Source: Phenylobacterium sp.
Lineage (GTDB): Bacteria > Pseudomonadota > Alphaproteobacteria > Caulobacterales > Caulobacteraceae
Reading direction: 5' to 3'
NCBI RefSeq assembly: GCF_004299445.1
Contig: NZ_SCTC01000070.1
Span: forward strand, 1 to 55,536
DNA: 55,536 bases
The position numbers and the translations under genes were made by a program. Positions 17,239-27,563 of the stretch are shown piece after piece. How positions within the stretch are numbered: the first letter of the stretch is position 1; every line of letters starts with the position of its first letter. Under the pieces are notes generated by a model. The model was not told the DNA's origin, did not search any database, and was given only the letters and a program-made list of their open reading frames with translations.

Positions 17239-17754
17239 CTAAGCCTTTGGGTCGGTGAGCTTCTTCAGCGCGGCGAACGGCGAGGTTTCGGCTTCCGGGG
17301 CCTGATATTCGAACGTCGCGCCCGGCTTCCGGGGGAACGGGTCGATCTCGAGCGCCAGGTGCTCGACGACATAGGCCGCCACGTCGATGGCGTCGCTTTC
17401 GAGCACGTCCGGCGCGTCAGGACCGTCGGGATCCAGCTCAACCTCACCGCCGTCCGTGGTGGTCGCGTGTGGACTGCCGGGCGGTACGACGCGCAGGTCG
17501 ATGGCGCCCCAGATGTCCTGCTGGAAGGGCTCGAGCGTGATGCCGCAGATCTGCTCGACCATCCCGTCGAATCGGCCGGCCAGCTCGGCGCCGTCGAGCC
17601 AGGGCTTCACCGTGACCTGGGCCTTGAAGACCGGCAGGCTCTGAAGCTTCAGCGTCCTGGCGATCTCGGCCCGCTGTTCGGCGGTGGGCTCGAGATCGAG
17701 GCGGACCGGCCCGCGGGCCACCTCGTGCAGCTTGACAATCACGGACCAGGTCAC
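17239..17754 (-). CDS. DUF177 (YceD-type) protein
   Basis: 171 residues, matching the DUF177/YceD family, which is implicated in 23S rRNA maturation in some bacteria and plastids. Recognisable elements are the N-terminal VIVKLHEV, the central EQICGITLEPFQQDI, and acidic stretches followed by YVVEHLALEIDPFPRKPG. The start is the GTG at 17754, overlapping the stop of the upstream chaperone gene as GTGA. It precedes plsX by 59 bases. Confidence 0.88.
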   Translation of the reverse strand: MTWSVIVKLHEVARGPVRLDLEPTAEQRAEIARTLKLQSLPVFKAQVTVKPWLDGAELAGRFDGMVEQICGITLEPFQQDIWGAIDLRVVPPGSPHATTTDGGEVELDPDGPDAPDVLESDAIDVAAYVVEHLALEIDPFPRKPGATFEYQAPEAETSPFAALKKLTDPKA

Positions 17755-18278
17755 GGCGCGACCCAGGTCACCTGGCCGGCGCACAGCGCGTCGACGGACT
17801 GCAGCGCCAGGGCTTCGCGCTGCTTCAGCACATAGGCGCGGAAGGCGCGCGCCTGAGGCGCCTCGCCGCCTTCGTAGACCGTCCGGCCGATGAGCGCTTC
17901 CAGCGGCGCCGTGTCGGGCAGCGCGGCCAGCGCCGTCTCGTAGGAATTGATCCGTCCGTAGAAGGCTTCGCCCAGCTTGCGGATCTTCTTGCCCACCGAA
18001 AGGTCGCCCACGCCAAGCTCTCTCAACGCATGGTCCAGCGCGCTCACATAGGTGTCGAACAGCGCCTGAGCGGTCTCGGCGGCCAGCGGCCCCTGCCCCT
18101 TCAGCCGCTCGAGCAGCAGGTAGACGTGCACGCTGTAGATCTCGAACCGGCCCTCGGGCGTGTCGGGCGCGCCGAGGTCGGCGTAGAGGGTCGGGGTGCG
18201 CGACTGCGCCACGGTCTGGGCGTACAGGGCGCGCCCCGCGGCCACCGCGTGCCTCGGTTTGAACAGGCGCTTGAGCAT
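17751..18278 (-). CDS. Ubiquinol-cytochrome c chaperone (CBP3 type)
   Basis: 175 residues. The sequence (ALYAQTVAQSRTPTLYADLGAPDTPEGRFEIY, then LFDTYVSALDHALRELGVGDLSVGKKIRKLGEAFYGR) matches the bacterial ubiquinol-cytochrome c chaperone family, homologous to mitochondrial Cbp3, which assists assembly of the cytochrome bc1 complex. I use the ATG at 18278. It heads a minus-strand run (chaperone, DUF177, plsX, fabH) and is divergent from bamE with 108 bases between starts. Confidence 0.92.
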   Translation of the reverse strand: MLKRLFKPRHAVAAGRALYAQTVAQSRTPTLYADLGAPDTPEGRFEIYSVHVYLLLERLKGQGPLAAETAQALFDTYVSALDHALRELGVGDLSVGKKIRKLGEAFYGRINSYETALAALPDTAPLEALIGRTVYEGGEAPQARAFRAYVLKQREALALQSVDALCAGQVTWVAP

Positions 18279-18386
18279 GGAGGCCTCGATTTTGCCCCGA
18301 GTGGGAACTAAAGGGCGCATTGAACTAAGGGGCGGCCGGCGATAGGTCAAAGCCTCTTGCCGTCTGGTCGCCAGAAACGAGTCCTG

Positions 18387-18878
18387 ATGTCCCGCCACGC
18401 CGCCCTTGCCCTCCTCGCCGCCGTGACCCTCGCGGGCGGCCTCTCGGCGTGCTCGCCCATCACCAGCTATTCCGGCTTCCAGGCCATCGATTCCGATCCC
18501 AAGGACGTGAAGGTCGGAACCGACACCAAGTCGACCGTGCGCGCCAAGCTGGGTTCGCCGTCGGTGCAGTCCACCTTCGACCCGAACGTCTGGTTCTACG
18601 TGAACCAGATCAAGGAGCGCGTGGCGTTCCGGCGGCCGCAGGTGACCGCCCGCAACGTGACGGCCATCACGTTCAACAAGGACACCGAGATGGTGGAGAC
18701 GGTGAACGTCTACACCCTGAAGGACGGCAAGGTGATCGCGTTCAACGACCGCGAAACCCCGACCCGTGGCCGCGAGATGACCGTGCTGGAACAGTTGCTG
18801 GGCAGCGTCGGCCGCGGCGGCCTGCTCCCGCAGGACGACGAGGGTGTCCCCGGCAGCCGTCCGGGCGACCGGCGGTAA
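18387..18878 (+). CDS. bamE: Outer membrane assembly lipoprotein BamE (SmpA/OmlA)
   Basis: 163 residues. A lipoprotein signal ends in LSAC (cysteine at about residue 22). The BamE domain follows: GTDTKSTVRAKLGSPSVQSTFDPNVWFYV and FNKDTEMVETVNVYTLKDG. BamE is an accessory lipoprotein of the BAM complex that inserts outer-membrane beta-barrels. The C-terminal 35 residues are a glycine/arginine-rich extension not usual in E. coli BamE. The ATG at 18387 places the signal correctly. An intergenic element and a bidirectional terminator follow. Confidence 0.95.
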   Translation: MSRHAALALLAAVTLAGGLSACSPITSYSGFQAIDSDPKDVKVGTDTKSTVRAKLGSPSVQSTFDPNVWFYVNQIKERVAFRRPQVTARNVTAITFNKDTEMVETVNVYTLKDGKVIAFNDRETPTRGREMTVLEQLLGSVGRGGLLPQDDEGVPGSRPGDRR

Positions 18879-18882
18879 GGAG

Positions 18883-19020
18883 CCTCCCTCCCCTGCGGGG
18901 GGTGTCGAGCGAAGCGAGACGGGTGGGGAGGAATCGATCCTCACCGACCTCGGCGCTCCGACCTACACTTCCCCACCCTGGCGGCTTCGCCGCCTGTCCC
19001 TCCCCGGTGGGGAGGGAAAG
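18883..19020. repeat. Dispersed intergenic element, copy B
   Basis: Same architecture as the copies at 6.4 and 42.2 kb: CTCCCTCCCC, a left hairpin (GTCGAGCGAAGCGAGAC), GGGTGGGGA, spacer, then TCCCCACCC, a right hairpin (GGCGG-CTTCG-CCGCC), TGTCCCTCC and GGGGAGGGA. A GAATC (GANTC) site lies in the spacer. Located between bamE and the convergent hppA. Confidence 0.75.
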
Positions 19021-19025
19021 AAAAA

Positions 19026-19061
19026 GGCCCCGGAGAACGCTCTCCGGGGCCTCTTCTTTTT
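19026..19061. terminator. Bidirectional terminator between bamE and hppA
   Basis: An 11-bp perfect stem (GGCCCCGGAGA/TCTCCGGGGCC, loop of 4) is followed by TCTTCTTTTT on the plus strand and preceded by AAAAA, which reads as a T-run on the minus strand. It can end both convergent transcripts. Confidence 0.9.
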
Positions 19062-19079
19062 CGCCGCAGCGAGGTCGGG

Positions 19080-21224
19080 CTAGCCGACCGCGCCGTTGGC
19101 CAGGACCGCCAGCAGCAGCAGAGCCACGATGTTGGTGATCTTGATCATCGGGTTCACGGCGGGACCCGAGGTGTCCTTGTAGGGGTCGCCGACGGTGTCG
19201 CCGGTGACGGCGGCCTTGTGAGCCTCCGAACCCTTGCCGTGCATCACGCCGTCCACGTCCGTGAAGCCTTCTTCAATGACCTTCTTGGCGTTGTCCCAGG
19301 CGCCGCCGCCCGACGTCATCGAGATGGCGACGAACAGGCCGGTGACGATCACGCCCATCAGCATCGCGCCCACGCTGGCGAAGGCGTCGACCTTGCCGGC
19401 GATGGCGTAGATGACGAAGAACAGCACGACGGGCGACACGACCGGCAGCAGCGACGGGACGATCATTTCCTTGATCGCCGCCTTGGTCAGGATGTCGACG
19501 GCGCGGCCGTATTCCGGCTTCACCTCGCCCGTCATGATGCCGGGGTTCTCGCGGAACTGGCGACGGACCTCGACCACGACCGACTGGGCGGCGCGGCCGA
19601 CGGCGGTCATCGACATGCCGCCGAACAGGAACGGCAGCAGGCCGCCGATCAGCAGGCCGACCACCACGTACGGGTTGGACAGGTCGAAGGCCACCGCGCC
19701 CAGGCCGTCGAAGAACGACCCCGGCGTCGCATTGGCCGCGAAGTACTTCAGGTCTTCGGTGTAGGCGGCGAAGAGCACCAGGGCGCCCAGGCCGGCCGAA
19801 CCGATGGCGTAGCCCTTGGTCACGGCCTTGGTGGTGTTGCCCACGGCGTCCAGCGCGTCGGTCGTGACGCGCACTTCCGGAGGCAGCCCCGCCATTTCGG
19901 CGATGCCGCCGGCGTTGTCGGTGACCGGTCCGAAGGCGTCGAGAGCGACCACGAAGCCCGCCAGCGACAGCATCGCGGTGGTGGCGATGGCGATGCCGAA
20001 CAGGCCCGCCAGGTTGTAGGTGACGATGATGCCGACGACGATGACGATCGCCGGGGCCGCGCAGGCCTCGAGCGACATGGCCAGGCCCTGGATCACGTTG
20101 GTGCCGTGTCCCGAGACCGAAGCCTGGGCCACCGACTTCACCGGGCGGAAGTTGGTGCCGGTGTAGTACTCGGTGATCATCACGATCAGGGCGGTGATCG
20201 CCAGGCCAGCCAGCGAGCAGTAGAACAGCGCCATGGCGTTGAACGTCTTGCCCGCCACCGTCAGGTCTTCCGTCACCAGCGACGGGATCAGGAAGTAGAG
20301 CGCGATCGCCGACAGGACGCCGGTGACGATCAGGCCCTGATAGAGGGCGCCCATGATCGAGCCGTTCTTGCCCAGGCGCACCGCGAAGGTGCCCAGGATC
20401 GACGTGATGATGCAGACGCCGCAGATGGCCAGCGGCAGCAGCATCACATTGCCCAGCATCGCCGAGCCGCCGAAGAAGATCGCCGCCAGGACCATGGTGG
20501 CGACCGTGGTCACCGCGTAGGTCTCGAACAGGTCGGCGGCCATGCCGGCGCAGTCGCCGACGTTGTCGCCCACGTTGTCGGCGATGGTGGCGGCGTTGCG
20601 CGGGTCATCCTCGGGGATGCCGGCCTCGACCTTGCCCACCATGTCGCCGCCGACGTCGGCGCCCTTGGTGAAGATGCCCCCGCCCAGGCGGGCGAAGATG
20701 GAGATAAGCGAGGCGCCGAAGCCCAGCGAAACCAGACCGTCGATGACATGGCGATCCGACGGCTGTAGGCCCAGGGAGCCGGTGAGGAAGGCGTAGTAGC
20801 CCGCCACGCCGATCAGGGCGAAGCCCGCCACCAGCAGACCCGTGATGGCGCCCGAGGTGAAGGCCAGTTTCAGGCCCTTGGCCAGGCTTTCCGAGGCGGC
20901 CTGCGCGGTCCGCACGTTCGCGCGGACCGAGATCAGCATGCCGGCGAACCCGGCGGCGCCCGAGAGCACGGCCCCGATGAGGAAGCCGCCGGCGGCGTAG
21001 GCGCCGATCAGCACGAACAGGGCGACCAGAACGACGACGCCCACGACCGAAATCGCCGTGTACTGGCGCTTCAGGTAGGCTTGCGCCCCCTCCTGAATGG
21101 CGGCCGCAATCTCCTGCATTCGCGCGTTGCCCGGCGAGGCCTTCAGGAGCGCGACCGTCTGGAGGATGCCGTAAAGCACCGCCAGCGCCCCTGCGCCGAT
21201 CACCAACAATAGAACAGAACTCAT
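19080..21224 (-). CDS. hppA: Membrane-bound proton-translocating pyrophosphatase
   Basis: 714 residues with about 16 membrane segments. It couples PPi hydrolysis to proton pumping across the inner membrane. The PPi-binding signature [21 protein letters not shown] and the repeated [19 protein letters not shown] are intact. The motif [16 protein letters not shown] has lysine where potassium-dependent enzymes have alanine, so by established rules this is the potassium-independent type. It is a single-gene unit ending at the shared terminator. About 215 bases with no gene precede it and should hold its promoter. Confidence 0.97.
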   Translation of the reverse strand: MSSVLLLVIGAGALAVLYGILQTVALLKASPGNARMQEIAAAIQEGAQAYLKRQYTAISVVGVVVLVALFVLIGAYAAGGFLIGAVLSGAAGFAGMLISVRANVRTAQAASESLAKGLKLAFTSGAITGLLVAGFALIGVAGYYAFLTGSLGLQPSDRHVIDGLVSLGFGASLISIFARLGGGIFTKGADVGGDMVGKVEAGIPEDDPRNAATIADNVGDNVGDCAGMAADLFETYAVTTVATMVLAAIFFGGSAMLGNVMLLPLAICGVCIITSILGTFAVRLGKNGSIMGALYQGLIVTGVLSAIALYFLIPSLVTEDLTVAGKTFNAMALFYCSLAGLAITALIVMITEYYTGTNFRPVKSVAQASVSGHGTNVIQGLAMSLEACAAPAIVIVVGIIVTYNLAGLFGIAIATTAMLSLAGFVVALDAFGPVTDNAGGIAEMAGLPPEVRVTTDALDAVGNTTKAVTKGYAIGSAGLGALVLFAAYTEDLKYFAANATPGSFFDGLGAVAFDLSNPYVVVGLLIGGLLPFLFGGMSMTAVGRAAQSVVVEVRRQFRENPGIMTGEVKPEYGRAVDILTKAAIKEMIVPSLLPVVSPVVLFFVIYAIAGKVDAFASVGAMLMGVIVTGLFVAISMTSGGGAWDNAKKVIEEGFTDVDGVMHGKGSEAHKAAVTGDTVGDPYKDTSGPAVNPMIKITNIVALLLLAVLANGAVG

Positions 21225-21439
21225 GATAGCTATCGCCCCTCTGCGACTGTGTGCGCGGAGGAAAGCCGACGGGCCGCCTCGGTCGGGCGTGCTCAGGCCG
21301 GCTCCCTGCCCCTTCGCGTTTCCCCAACTTCGTCCCGGGCGCAGAGGCGCGCCCTGGAAAGACCGCGGAAACTAATAGGGTTTCGACGAACGGCGCAACC
21401 GGCGCCGCTGGGGGAACCGCTCACATCGAAGGCGCAGGA

Positions 21440-21877
21440 TCAGACCACAGGCGTCCGAGCCCGCCGCCGGGGCGCCTGCTCTGTCACCACAACCGACCGG
21501 ATCTGCCCCGGGCCGGCGATCGCGGCCGCGTCGCGGGTGAGCGCCGCGGTCAGCTTCGGAACGTCGACAGCGCCAAGGTCAGACGCCAGCGTGAAGGGGG
21601 TGCGGTGGCCGGCGCGGACCAGAGCGTCACGGAAATAGGGCTCCTTCTCGCGCAGCCGCGCGACATTGGCGCCCGAGGTCAGGTTGATGCGCACGTTGAC
21701 GAAGACATAGTTCACCAGTTGCCGGTTCACGACGATCGGCAGGCCGACCGGCTGAAGGTCGACGTACTGGCCGACATCACCCTTGCCCTCCTCCTTCTTG
21801 TCGGCGGCGAGGACGGGAGAGGCCGCTAGGGTCACGGCGACGGCGATGAGGGTCTGGCGCAGCATCTCGTAAACCAT
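21440..21877 (-). CDS. Exported FliL-like protein of unknown function
   Basis: 145 residues with an N-terminal signal or anchor (MLRQTLIAVAVTLAASPVLAA). The mature part has a pattern like the periplasmic domain of FliL: PIVVNRQLVNYVFVNVRI, then EPYFRDALVRAGHRTPF, then VPKLTAALTRDAAAIAG and VVVTEQ. The C-terminus is basic (RRRAR). There are no flagellar genes beside it, so it may be an orphan FliL-fold protein with another job. I use the ATG at 21877, which has GGAAAGG 10 bases upstream; the ATG at 21865 is also possible. Similarity to FliL is by eye only. Confidence 0.6.
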   Translation of the reverse strand: MVYEMLRQTLIAVAVTLAASPVLAADKKEEGKGDVGQYVDLQPVGLPIVVNRQLVNYVFVNVRINLTSGANVARLREKEPYFRDALVRAGHRTPFTLASDLGAVDVPKLTAALTRDAAAIAGPGQIRSVVVTEQAPRRRARTPVV

Positions 21878-21995
21878 GCGCGAAAAGCCTTTCCGCATCG
21901 TTGCCAGCGCAACCGGCGCCGCTTGTCGCATTCATGGCTAGGCTGTCGGAACGGTGGTATCCTGCCGCCAGAACATAAGGGAGGAGTACGGGGAG

Positions 21996-22937
21996 ATGTC
22001 TCCGACGCGTCGAACTGCCGCTCTTGGCGTCCTCGCCGCGAGCGCCGCCGCTCTGCCCGCCGCCAAGGCCCTCGCCGACACGCCCGTCGTAGAGCTCCCG
22101 GACGCGGACGAGCCCGCCGCGAAGCTGGCCCTGACGGAATCGCGCTTCGAGCACATGCTGGCGCCCGTCAACGTGAACGGCCGCGGGCCCTTCAACTTCC
22201 TGCTCGACACCGGCGCGAACACCAGCTGCGTCTCGCACAAGCTGATGGAGAAGCTGTCGCTTACGTCGCGCGAGACGGCCAGGGTCCATACGGTCGTCGG
22301 CGTCCGCGAACGGCCGATCGTGACCCTGGACGAGCTTCAGGTCGGGCCCCGCAACCGCAAGCGCGTTCGGGCTCCGGCGCTGCCGATCAAGGGCTCTGAG
22401 GTGGACGGCGTCCTGGGAGTCGACTGGCTGAAGGGCCAGCGCCTGGAGATGGACTTCAGGAAGATGTCCATGCTCATCACCAAGTCGCAGCAGGACGACA
22501 GCCAGCCCGGCAAGGTCGTCGTCGTGCCCGCCCGGCGGAGACATGGCCAGCTGACGATCGTCGACGCGGATCTTTCGGGGAAGCGCATCAGCGCGATCAT
22601 CGACTCCGGCGCCCAGGGCACCCTGTGCAACAGTAAGCTCCGCGACATGGTCCGCGCCTCCGAGGCCCGCAAAGGCAAGACCGAGCCCCCGCGCGAGGTC
22701 CGGATGGAATCCCTGGCCGGCGAAGTCTTCGTGGGCGAGTCGGTGTTCCTGCCGTTCCTGCGGCTGGGCGGGCTGCATCTGGGCAACGTCCAGGTCACCT
22801 GCGCCGACATGCATGTCTTCGACATCTGGGGCCTGAAGGACAGTCCGGCGCTGGTGCTGGGCATCGACCTGCTGTCGCAGTTCGAACAGGTGGCGCTGGA
22901 CTTCGGACGATCGCAGGTGCGGTTCGACTTCGTCTGA
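21996..22937 (+). CDS. Exported tandem retropepsin-like aspartyl protease
   Basis: 313 residues. A signal peptide with adjacent arginines (SPTRRTAALGVLAASAAALPAAKALA) suggests Tat or Sec export. Two aspartyl protease half-domains follow, each with a catalytic-type triplet: DTGAN at 71-75 and DSGAQ at 203-207. Each ends in a GxD element (VLGVDWL at about 139-145 and VLGIDLL near the C-terminus). The single chain thus mimics a retropepsin dimer. The ATG at 21996 is preceded by GGGAGGAG. The HAD gene follows after 6 bases. Substrate unknown; the second site could be degenerate. Confidence 0.8.
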   Translation: MSPTRRTAALGVLAASAAALPAAKALADTPVVELPDADEPAAKLALTESRFEHMLAPVNVNGRGPFNFLLDTGANTSCVSHKLMEKLSLTSRETARVHTVVGVRERPIVTLDELQVGPRNRKRVRAPALPIKGSEVDGVLGVDWLKGQRLEMDFRKMSMLITKSQQDDSQPGKVVVVPARRRHGQLTIVDADLSGKRISAIIDSGAQGTLCNSKLRDMVRASEARKGKTEPPREVRMESLAGEVFVGESVFLPFLRLGGLHLGNVQVTCADMHVFDIWGLKDSPALVLGIDLLSQFEQVALDFGRSQVRFDFV

Positions 22938-22943
22938 CCGTCG

Positions 22944-23662
22944 GTGAGTTCGCGCAGACCCCGGGCGATCCTCGTCGACATGGACGACACGATCCTGGCG
23001 GCCGGCCAGCGGCCGCAGGTGCTGCTGTCGATCGCGCGCGACCTGGCCGATGACCTGGCGCCCCATGCCCCCGAGGCGGTCGCCGCCCGGCTGGAGGACG
23101 CGCTCGCCGCCTTCTGGAGCGATCCCGAGCGGCACAAGGCGGCGCGGTTCAGCATTACGGAGGCTCGTCGCGGCGTCGTACGCGAGACGTTCGCGACCCT
23201 GCCGCCCTTGAGCCCCGACCTGGCGGATCGGTTCGCCGCCGACTTCACGGCCGCGCGTGACGCCATGACGGTCTGCTTCCCCGGCGCGCTGGAGGGCCTG
23301 CAGGCGCTGAAGGACCTGGGTATCCGGCTGGCGCTGGTCACCAATGGCTCGGCGGCGACGCAGCGGGCGAAGATCGAGCGTTTCGGGCTGGCCGACTACT
23401 TCGACCACATCCAGATCGAGGGCGAGATGGGCTTCGGCAAGCCCGAGGCCCGCGCCTACCACCACGCCATGGCGGCCCTCGGCGCCGAGGCCCACGAGAC
23501 CTGGATGGTGGGCGACCACCTCGAGTGGGAAGTCCGCGTTCCACAGACGCTGGGCCTGACCGCGGTGTGGTGCGACGGCTTCGGCCTGGGCCTGCCCGCC
23601 GACGCCGCCTGCACGCCCGACCACATCGTGGCGTCGCTGAGCGAGCTGCCGGGGCTTTTTGC

Positions 23663-23675
<13 letters not shown>
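22944..23675 (+). CDS. HAD-superfamily hydrolase
   Basis: 243 residues. HAD motif I is DMDDTIL (nucleophile D12, acid/base D14), motif II is LVTNGSAAT, motif III the lysine in GFGKPEAR, and motif IV WMVGDHLEWEV. The helical cap lies between motifs I and II, as in phosphatases of the YjjG/haloacid dehalogenase type. Substrate unknown. Starts with a GTG six bases after the protease gene, so the two are co-transcribed. Its last 13 bases overlap the 3' end of the convergent sulfatase gene. Confidence 0.88.
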
Positions 23676-24934
<1,259 letters not shown>

Positions 24935-24968
24935 GACGCCTCCGTTGTTCGAGGGAGTCTAGACCGCC

Positions 24969-25928
24969 TCAGCCGTGCGTCCAGCCGCCCGCGCCGGGGT
25001 CCACGATCCGGCCGGCGGCGCGGACCTCAAGGCCAGGAGTTTCGCGCACCTCGCCAATGACGGTGAAACCGCGGGGCCGGGTCGCGCCCGAGGGCATGGT
25101 GCAGACGATCTCGTAGTCGTCTCCGCCGGTGGCCAGGCGCAAAAGCGAGGCGGCGACGTCCTCCTGGCCTTCCAGCCAGGTTGCGGCGGCGCCTGACAGC
25201 GGGATCTGGTCCAGGTCGAGCATCAGGCCGACGCCGCTGGCCTCGGCGATATGGCGGGCGTCGGCGATCAGGCCGTCGGAGACGTCGGCCGCGGCCGTGG
25301 CGTGGCGGCGCAGGGTGGCGCGCAGATCCAGCCTCGGCTCCGGGACGCGGTAGCGGTGGACCAGCCGGCCGTCCGGGTCCGACACCTCGCCCTGGATCGC
25401 GGCCAGGCCCAGGGTGGCGTCGCCGATGGCGCCCGAGACCAGGACCCGGTCACCCGGGCGGGCGCCGGCGCGTCGGATCATGCGCCCGGTCGGGACCCAA
25501 CCCATGGCGGTGAGACTGCAGGTGAACGGGCCCGGGGTCGATGTCGTGTCGCCGCCCAGGAGGTCGACGTTGAACGCCTCAAGGTCCGAGGCCAGGCCCA
25601 GCACGAAGCGCTCGCGGTCGCGCAGGGTGTAGTGCGCGGGCCAGCTCACCGCGAGAAAGGCCGCGAACGGCTCAGCGGCCTTGGCGGCCAGATCGGAGAG
25701 GTTCACCCGGACCAGCTTGCGGGCCACGAGGTCAGGCGCCTCGCCGGTCGGAAAGTGGACGCTCTCGACGATGGCGTCCTTGGTCACCACCGTGTCGTGG
25801 CCGGGGCGCTGCGGGATGACGGCGGCGTCGTCCTTCAGCTCGAACGCGCCCGGCGCGCCGCGGGCCAGCGGCAGGAACAGTCGGGCGATCTCTCCGAACT
25901 CGTCGAGCGATCTGGGCGGCTCGGACAT
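24969..25928 (-). CDS. thiL: Thiamine-monophosphate kinase
   Basis: 319 residues. It phosphorylates thiamine monophosphate to the diphosphate coenzyme. The PurM-like fold signatures are DDAAVI near residue 28, NLSDLAAKAAEPFA, LLGGDTTSTPGPFT and ADVSDGLIADARHIAE. The ATG at 25928 gives the expected length. It lies 74 bases downstream of nusB, in the order ribH-nusB-thiL that is widespread in proteobacteria. Confidence 0.96.
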   Translation of the reverse strand: MSEPPRSLDEFGEIARLFLPLARGAPGAFELKDDAAVIPQRPGHDTVVTKDAIVESVHFPTGEAPDLVARKLVRVNLSDLAAKAAEPFAAFLAVSWPAHYTLRDRERFVLGLASDLEAFNVDLLGGDTTSTPGPFTCSLTAMGWVPTGRMIRRAGARPGDRVLVSGAIGDATLGLAAIQGEVSDPDGRLVHRYRVPEPRLDLRATLRRHATAAADVSDGLIADARHIAEASGVGLMLDLDQIPLSGAAATWLEGQEDVAASLLRLATGGDDYEIVCTMPSGATRPRGFTVIGEVRETPGLEVRAAGRIVDPGAGGWTHG

Positions 25929-26002
25929 CGGCCTCGTCTCTCCGCCAACTTCGGGACCACCCCATCTGAGGCAGATTCGGTGGCGGTTGCGTGGCGGGCG
26001 CT

Positions 26003-26464
26003 TCAGCCCTTGCGGACGTCCCGGGCCACGGCGTCCAGGGCCCCGTTCACGAAGCCCGGCTCGGTCCCCTCGAAGAAGCTCTTCGCGACGTCGACGTACT
26101 CGTCGATCACCACTTCGGTCGGCACGTCGGGGCGGTGGGCCAGCTCGAAGGCGCCGGCGCGCAGGATGGCGCGAACCGTCGCGTCCAGCCGGTCCAGCTT
26201 CCAGTTCTCGGCCAGGCGCTTGACGATCGCGGCGTCGACGCGTCGCTGCTCGGCGACCACGCCCCGCACCAGCTCGGCGAAGAAGCTCTCGTCGGCCGAG
26301 GCCAGGGTGTCGCCCTCGCCTTCGACCCCTTCCAGGGCGCGGTCGAAGCGGTGCTCGGTGAACTCCCGGATCACGTGCTCGACGCCGATGGCCGAGACCT
26401 CCATCTGGTAGAGGGCCTGGACGGCGGCCAGGCGCGCGACCGAACGGGACGCGTGCTGGCTCAT
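26003..26464 (-). CDS. nusB: Transcription antitermination protein NusB
   Basis: 153 residues, an all-helical RNA-binding protein that joins NusE (S10) on boxA of rRNA operons. Signatures are [15 protein letters not shown] at the N-terminus and [10 protein letters not shown] and [14 protein letters not shown] towards the C-terminus. The ATG at 26464 overlaps the ribH stop (ATGA), so nusB is coupled to ribH. The frame is open further upstream within ribH but that part has no similarity. Confidence 0.97.
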   Translation of the reverse strand: MSQHASRSVARLAAVQALYQMEVSAIGVEHVIREFTEHRFDRALEGVEGEGDTLASADESFFAELVRGVVAEQRRVDAAIVKRLAENWKLDRLDATVRAILRAGAFELAHRPDVPTEVVIDEYVDVAKSFFEGTEPGFVNGALDAVARDVRKG

Positions 26465-26925
26465 CGCTTGCCGCCCATCAGCTGCTGCTTGAGCGCGATC
26501 ATCGTCAGGGCCGCGCGGGCCGCGCCGCCACCCTTGTCGCCTTCGCTGAAGCGCGCCCGGGCCCAGGCCTGGTCCTCGTCTTCCGTCGTCAGGATGCCGT
26601 TGCCGATGCAGAGGCGCTTGCCTGTGGTCAGGTCCATGATCCCGCGGGCGCTCTCGTTCGAGACGATCTCGAAGTGATAGGTCTCGCCGCGGATGACGCA
26701 CCCCAGGGCCACGTAGCCGTCATAACGCACGCCCGTCGGCTTGTGCCCGGCCTCTTCGGCCAGGGCGATGGCGCCGGGGATTTCCAGCGCGCCCGGGACC
26801 GTGACGACCTCGTACTCGGCGCCGAACGCGCTCAGCGCCTGGGTCGCGCCTTCGAGCAGGGCGTCGGCCAGGTCGTCGTAGAAGCGGGCTTCCACGATGA
26901 GGATTCGGATCGGTTCGTCGCTCAT
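26461..26925 (-). CDS. ribH: 6,7-dimethyl-8-ribityllumazine synthase
   Basis: 154 residues. It condenses the ribityl-pyrimidine with 3,4-dihydroxybutanone phosphate, the penultimate step of riboflavin synthesis. Visible motifs are [14 protein letters not shown] and [16 protein letters not shown] with the catalytic histidine, and IGNGILTTE. Only 33 bases separate it from ribE; the ribBA gene that usually lies between them in related alphaproteobacteria is missing. Confidence 0.97.
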   Translation of the reverse strand: MSDEPIRILIVEARFYDDLADALLEGATQALSAFGAEYEVVTVPGALEIPGAIALAEEAGHKPTGVRYDGYVALGCVIRGETYHFEIVSNESARGIMDLTTGKRLCIGNGILTTEDEDQAWARARFSEGDKGGGAARAALTMIALKQQLMGGKR

Positions 26926-26958
26926 AGATCGTCCTTGGGCAGCTATTGGATGCTGCTC

Positions 26959-27549
26959 TTAGGCCGTTTCTCGCCAGCGGGCGAGATATCGCGCCAGCAT
27001 GTCGATCTCCAGGTTCACGCGGCTTCCGACCTTCAGGGTTCCCAGCGTGGTCACGTCCCAGGTGTGGGGGATCAGGTTCACGCCGAACACGTCGTCCTCG
27101 ACCTCGTTGACCGTCAGCGACACACCTTCGACGGTGATCGAACCCTTGGGCGCGATGAATCGGTGCAGGGGACGGGGGACGCGCACCTTCACGCGGTGCG
27201 AACCGCCCTCGCTCTCGATGGACAGCACTTCGCCGACGCCGTCGACGTGACCCGAGACGATGTGGCCGCCCAGCTCGTCGCCCACCCTGGCGGCGCGTTC
27301 CAGGTTCACCGGCCGACCTTCATGCCAGTCGGACAGGGTGGTCAGGCCCAGGGTCTCGCCCGAGACCTCGACGGCGAACCAGCCCTGCCCCTTCTCCACC
27401 ACGGTGAGACAGCAGCCGGCGTGGCTGATCGAGGCGCCGATATCGACGGTGGAAAGATCGAACTTCGTCTCCACCTCGAAACGGCGGTCACGGTTGGTGT
27501 CGCGAACACTGCGGATGCGACCCACGTCGGTGACGATGCCGGTGAACAA
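26959..27549 (-). CDS. ribE: Riboflavin synthase, alpha subunit type
   Basis: 196 residues. It dismutates two lumazines into riboflavin. The two tandem barrels are seen with N-terminal MFTGIVTDVGRI, HAGCCLTVVE and, in the second repeat, GSITVEGVSLTVNEV. The start codon is TTG at 27549, fixed by the invariant MFTGI; this is rarer than ATG or GTG and may lower translation. It sits between the ribD reductase gene and ribH. Confidence 0.96.
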   Translation of the reverse strand: MFTGIVTDVGRIRSVRDTNRDRRFEVETKFDLSTVDIGASISHAGCCLTVVEKGQGWFAVEVSGETLGLTTLSDWHEGRPVNLERAARVGDELGGHIVSGHVDGVGEVLSIESEGGSHRVKVRVPRPLHRFIAPKGSITVEGVSLTVNEVEDDVFGVNLIPHTWDVTTLGTLKVGSRVNLEIDMLARYLARWRETA

Positions 27550-27563
27550 AGCTCAAGCCCCCT

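Noticed and set aside
19218..20768. 516-codon plus-strand frame opposite hppA
   Set aside because: His/Asp/Gln/Arg-biased antisense shadow of a clear 714-residue pyrophosphatase.
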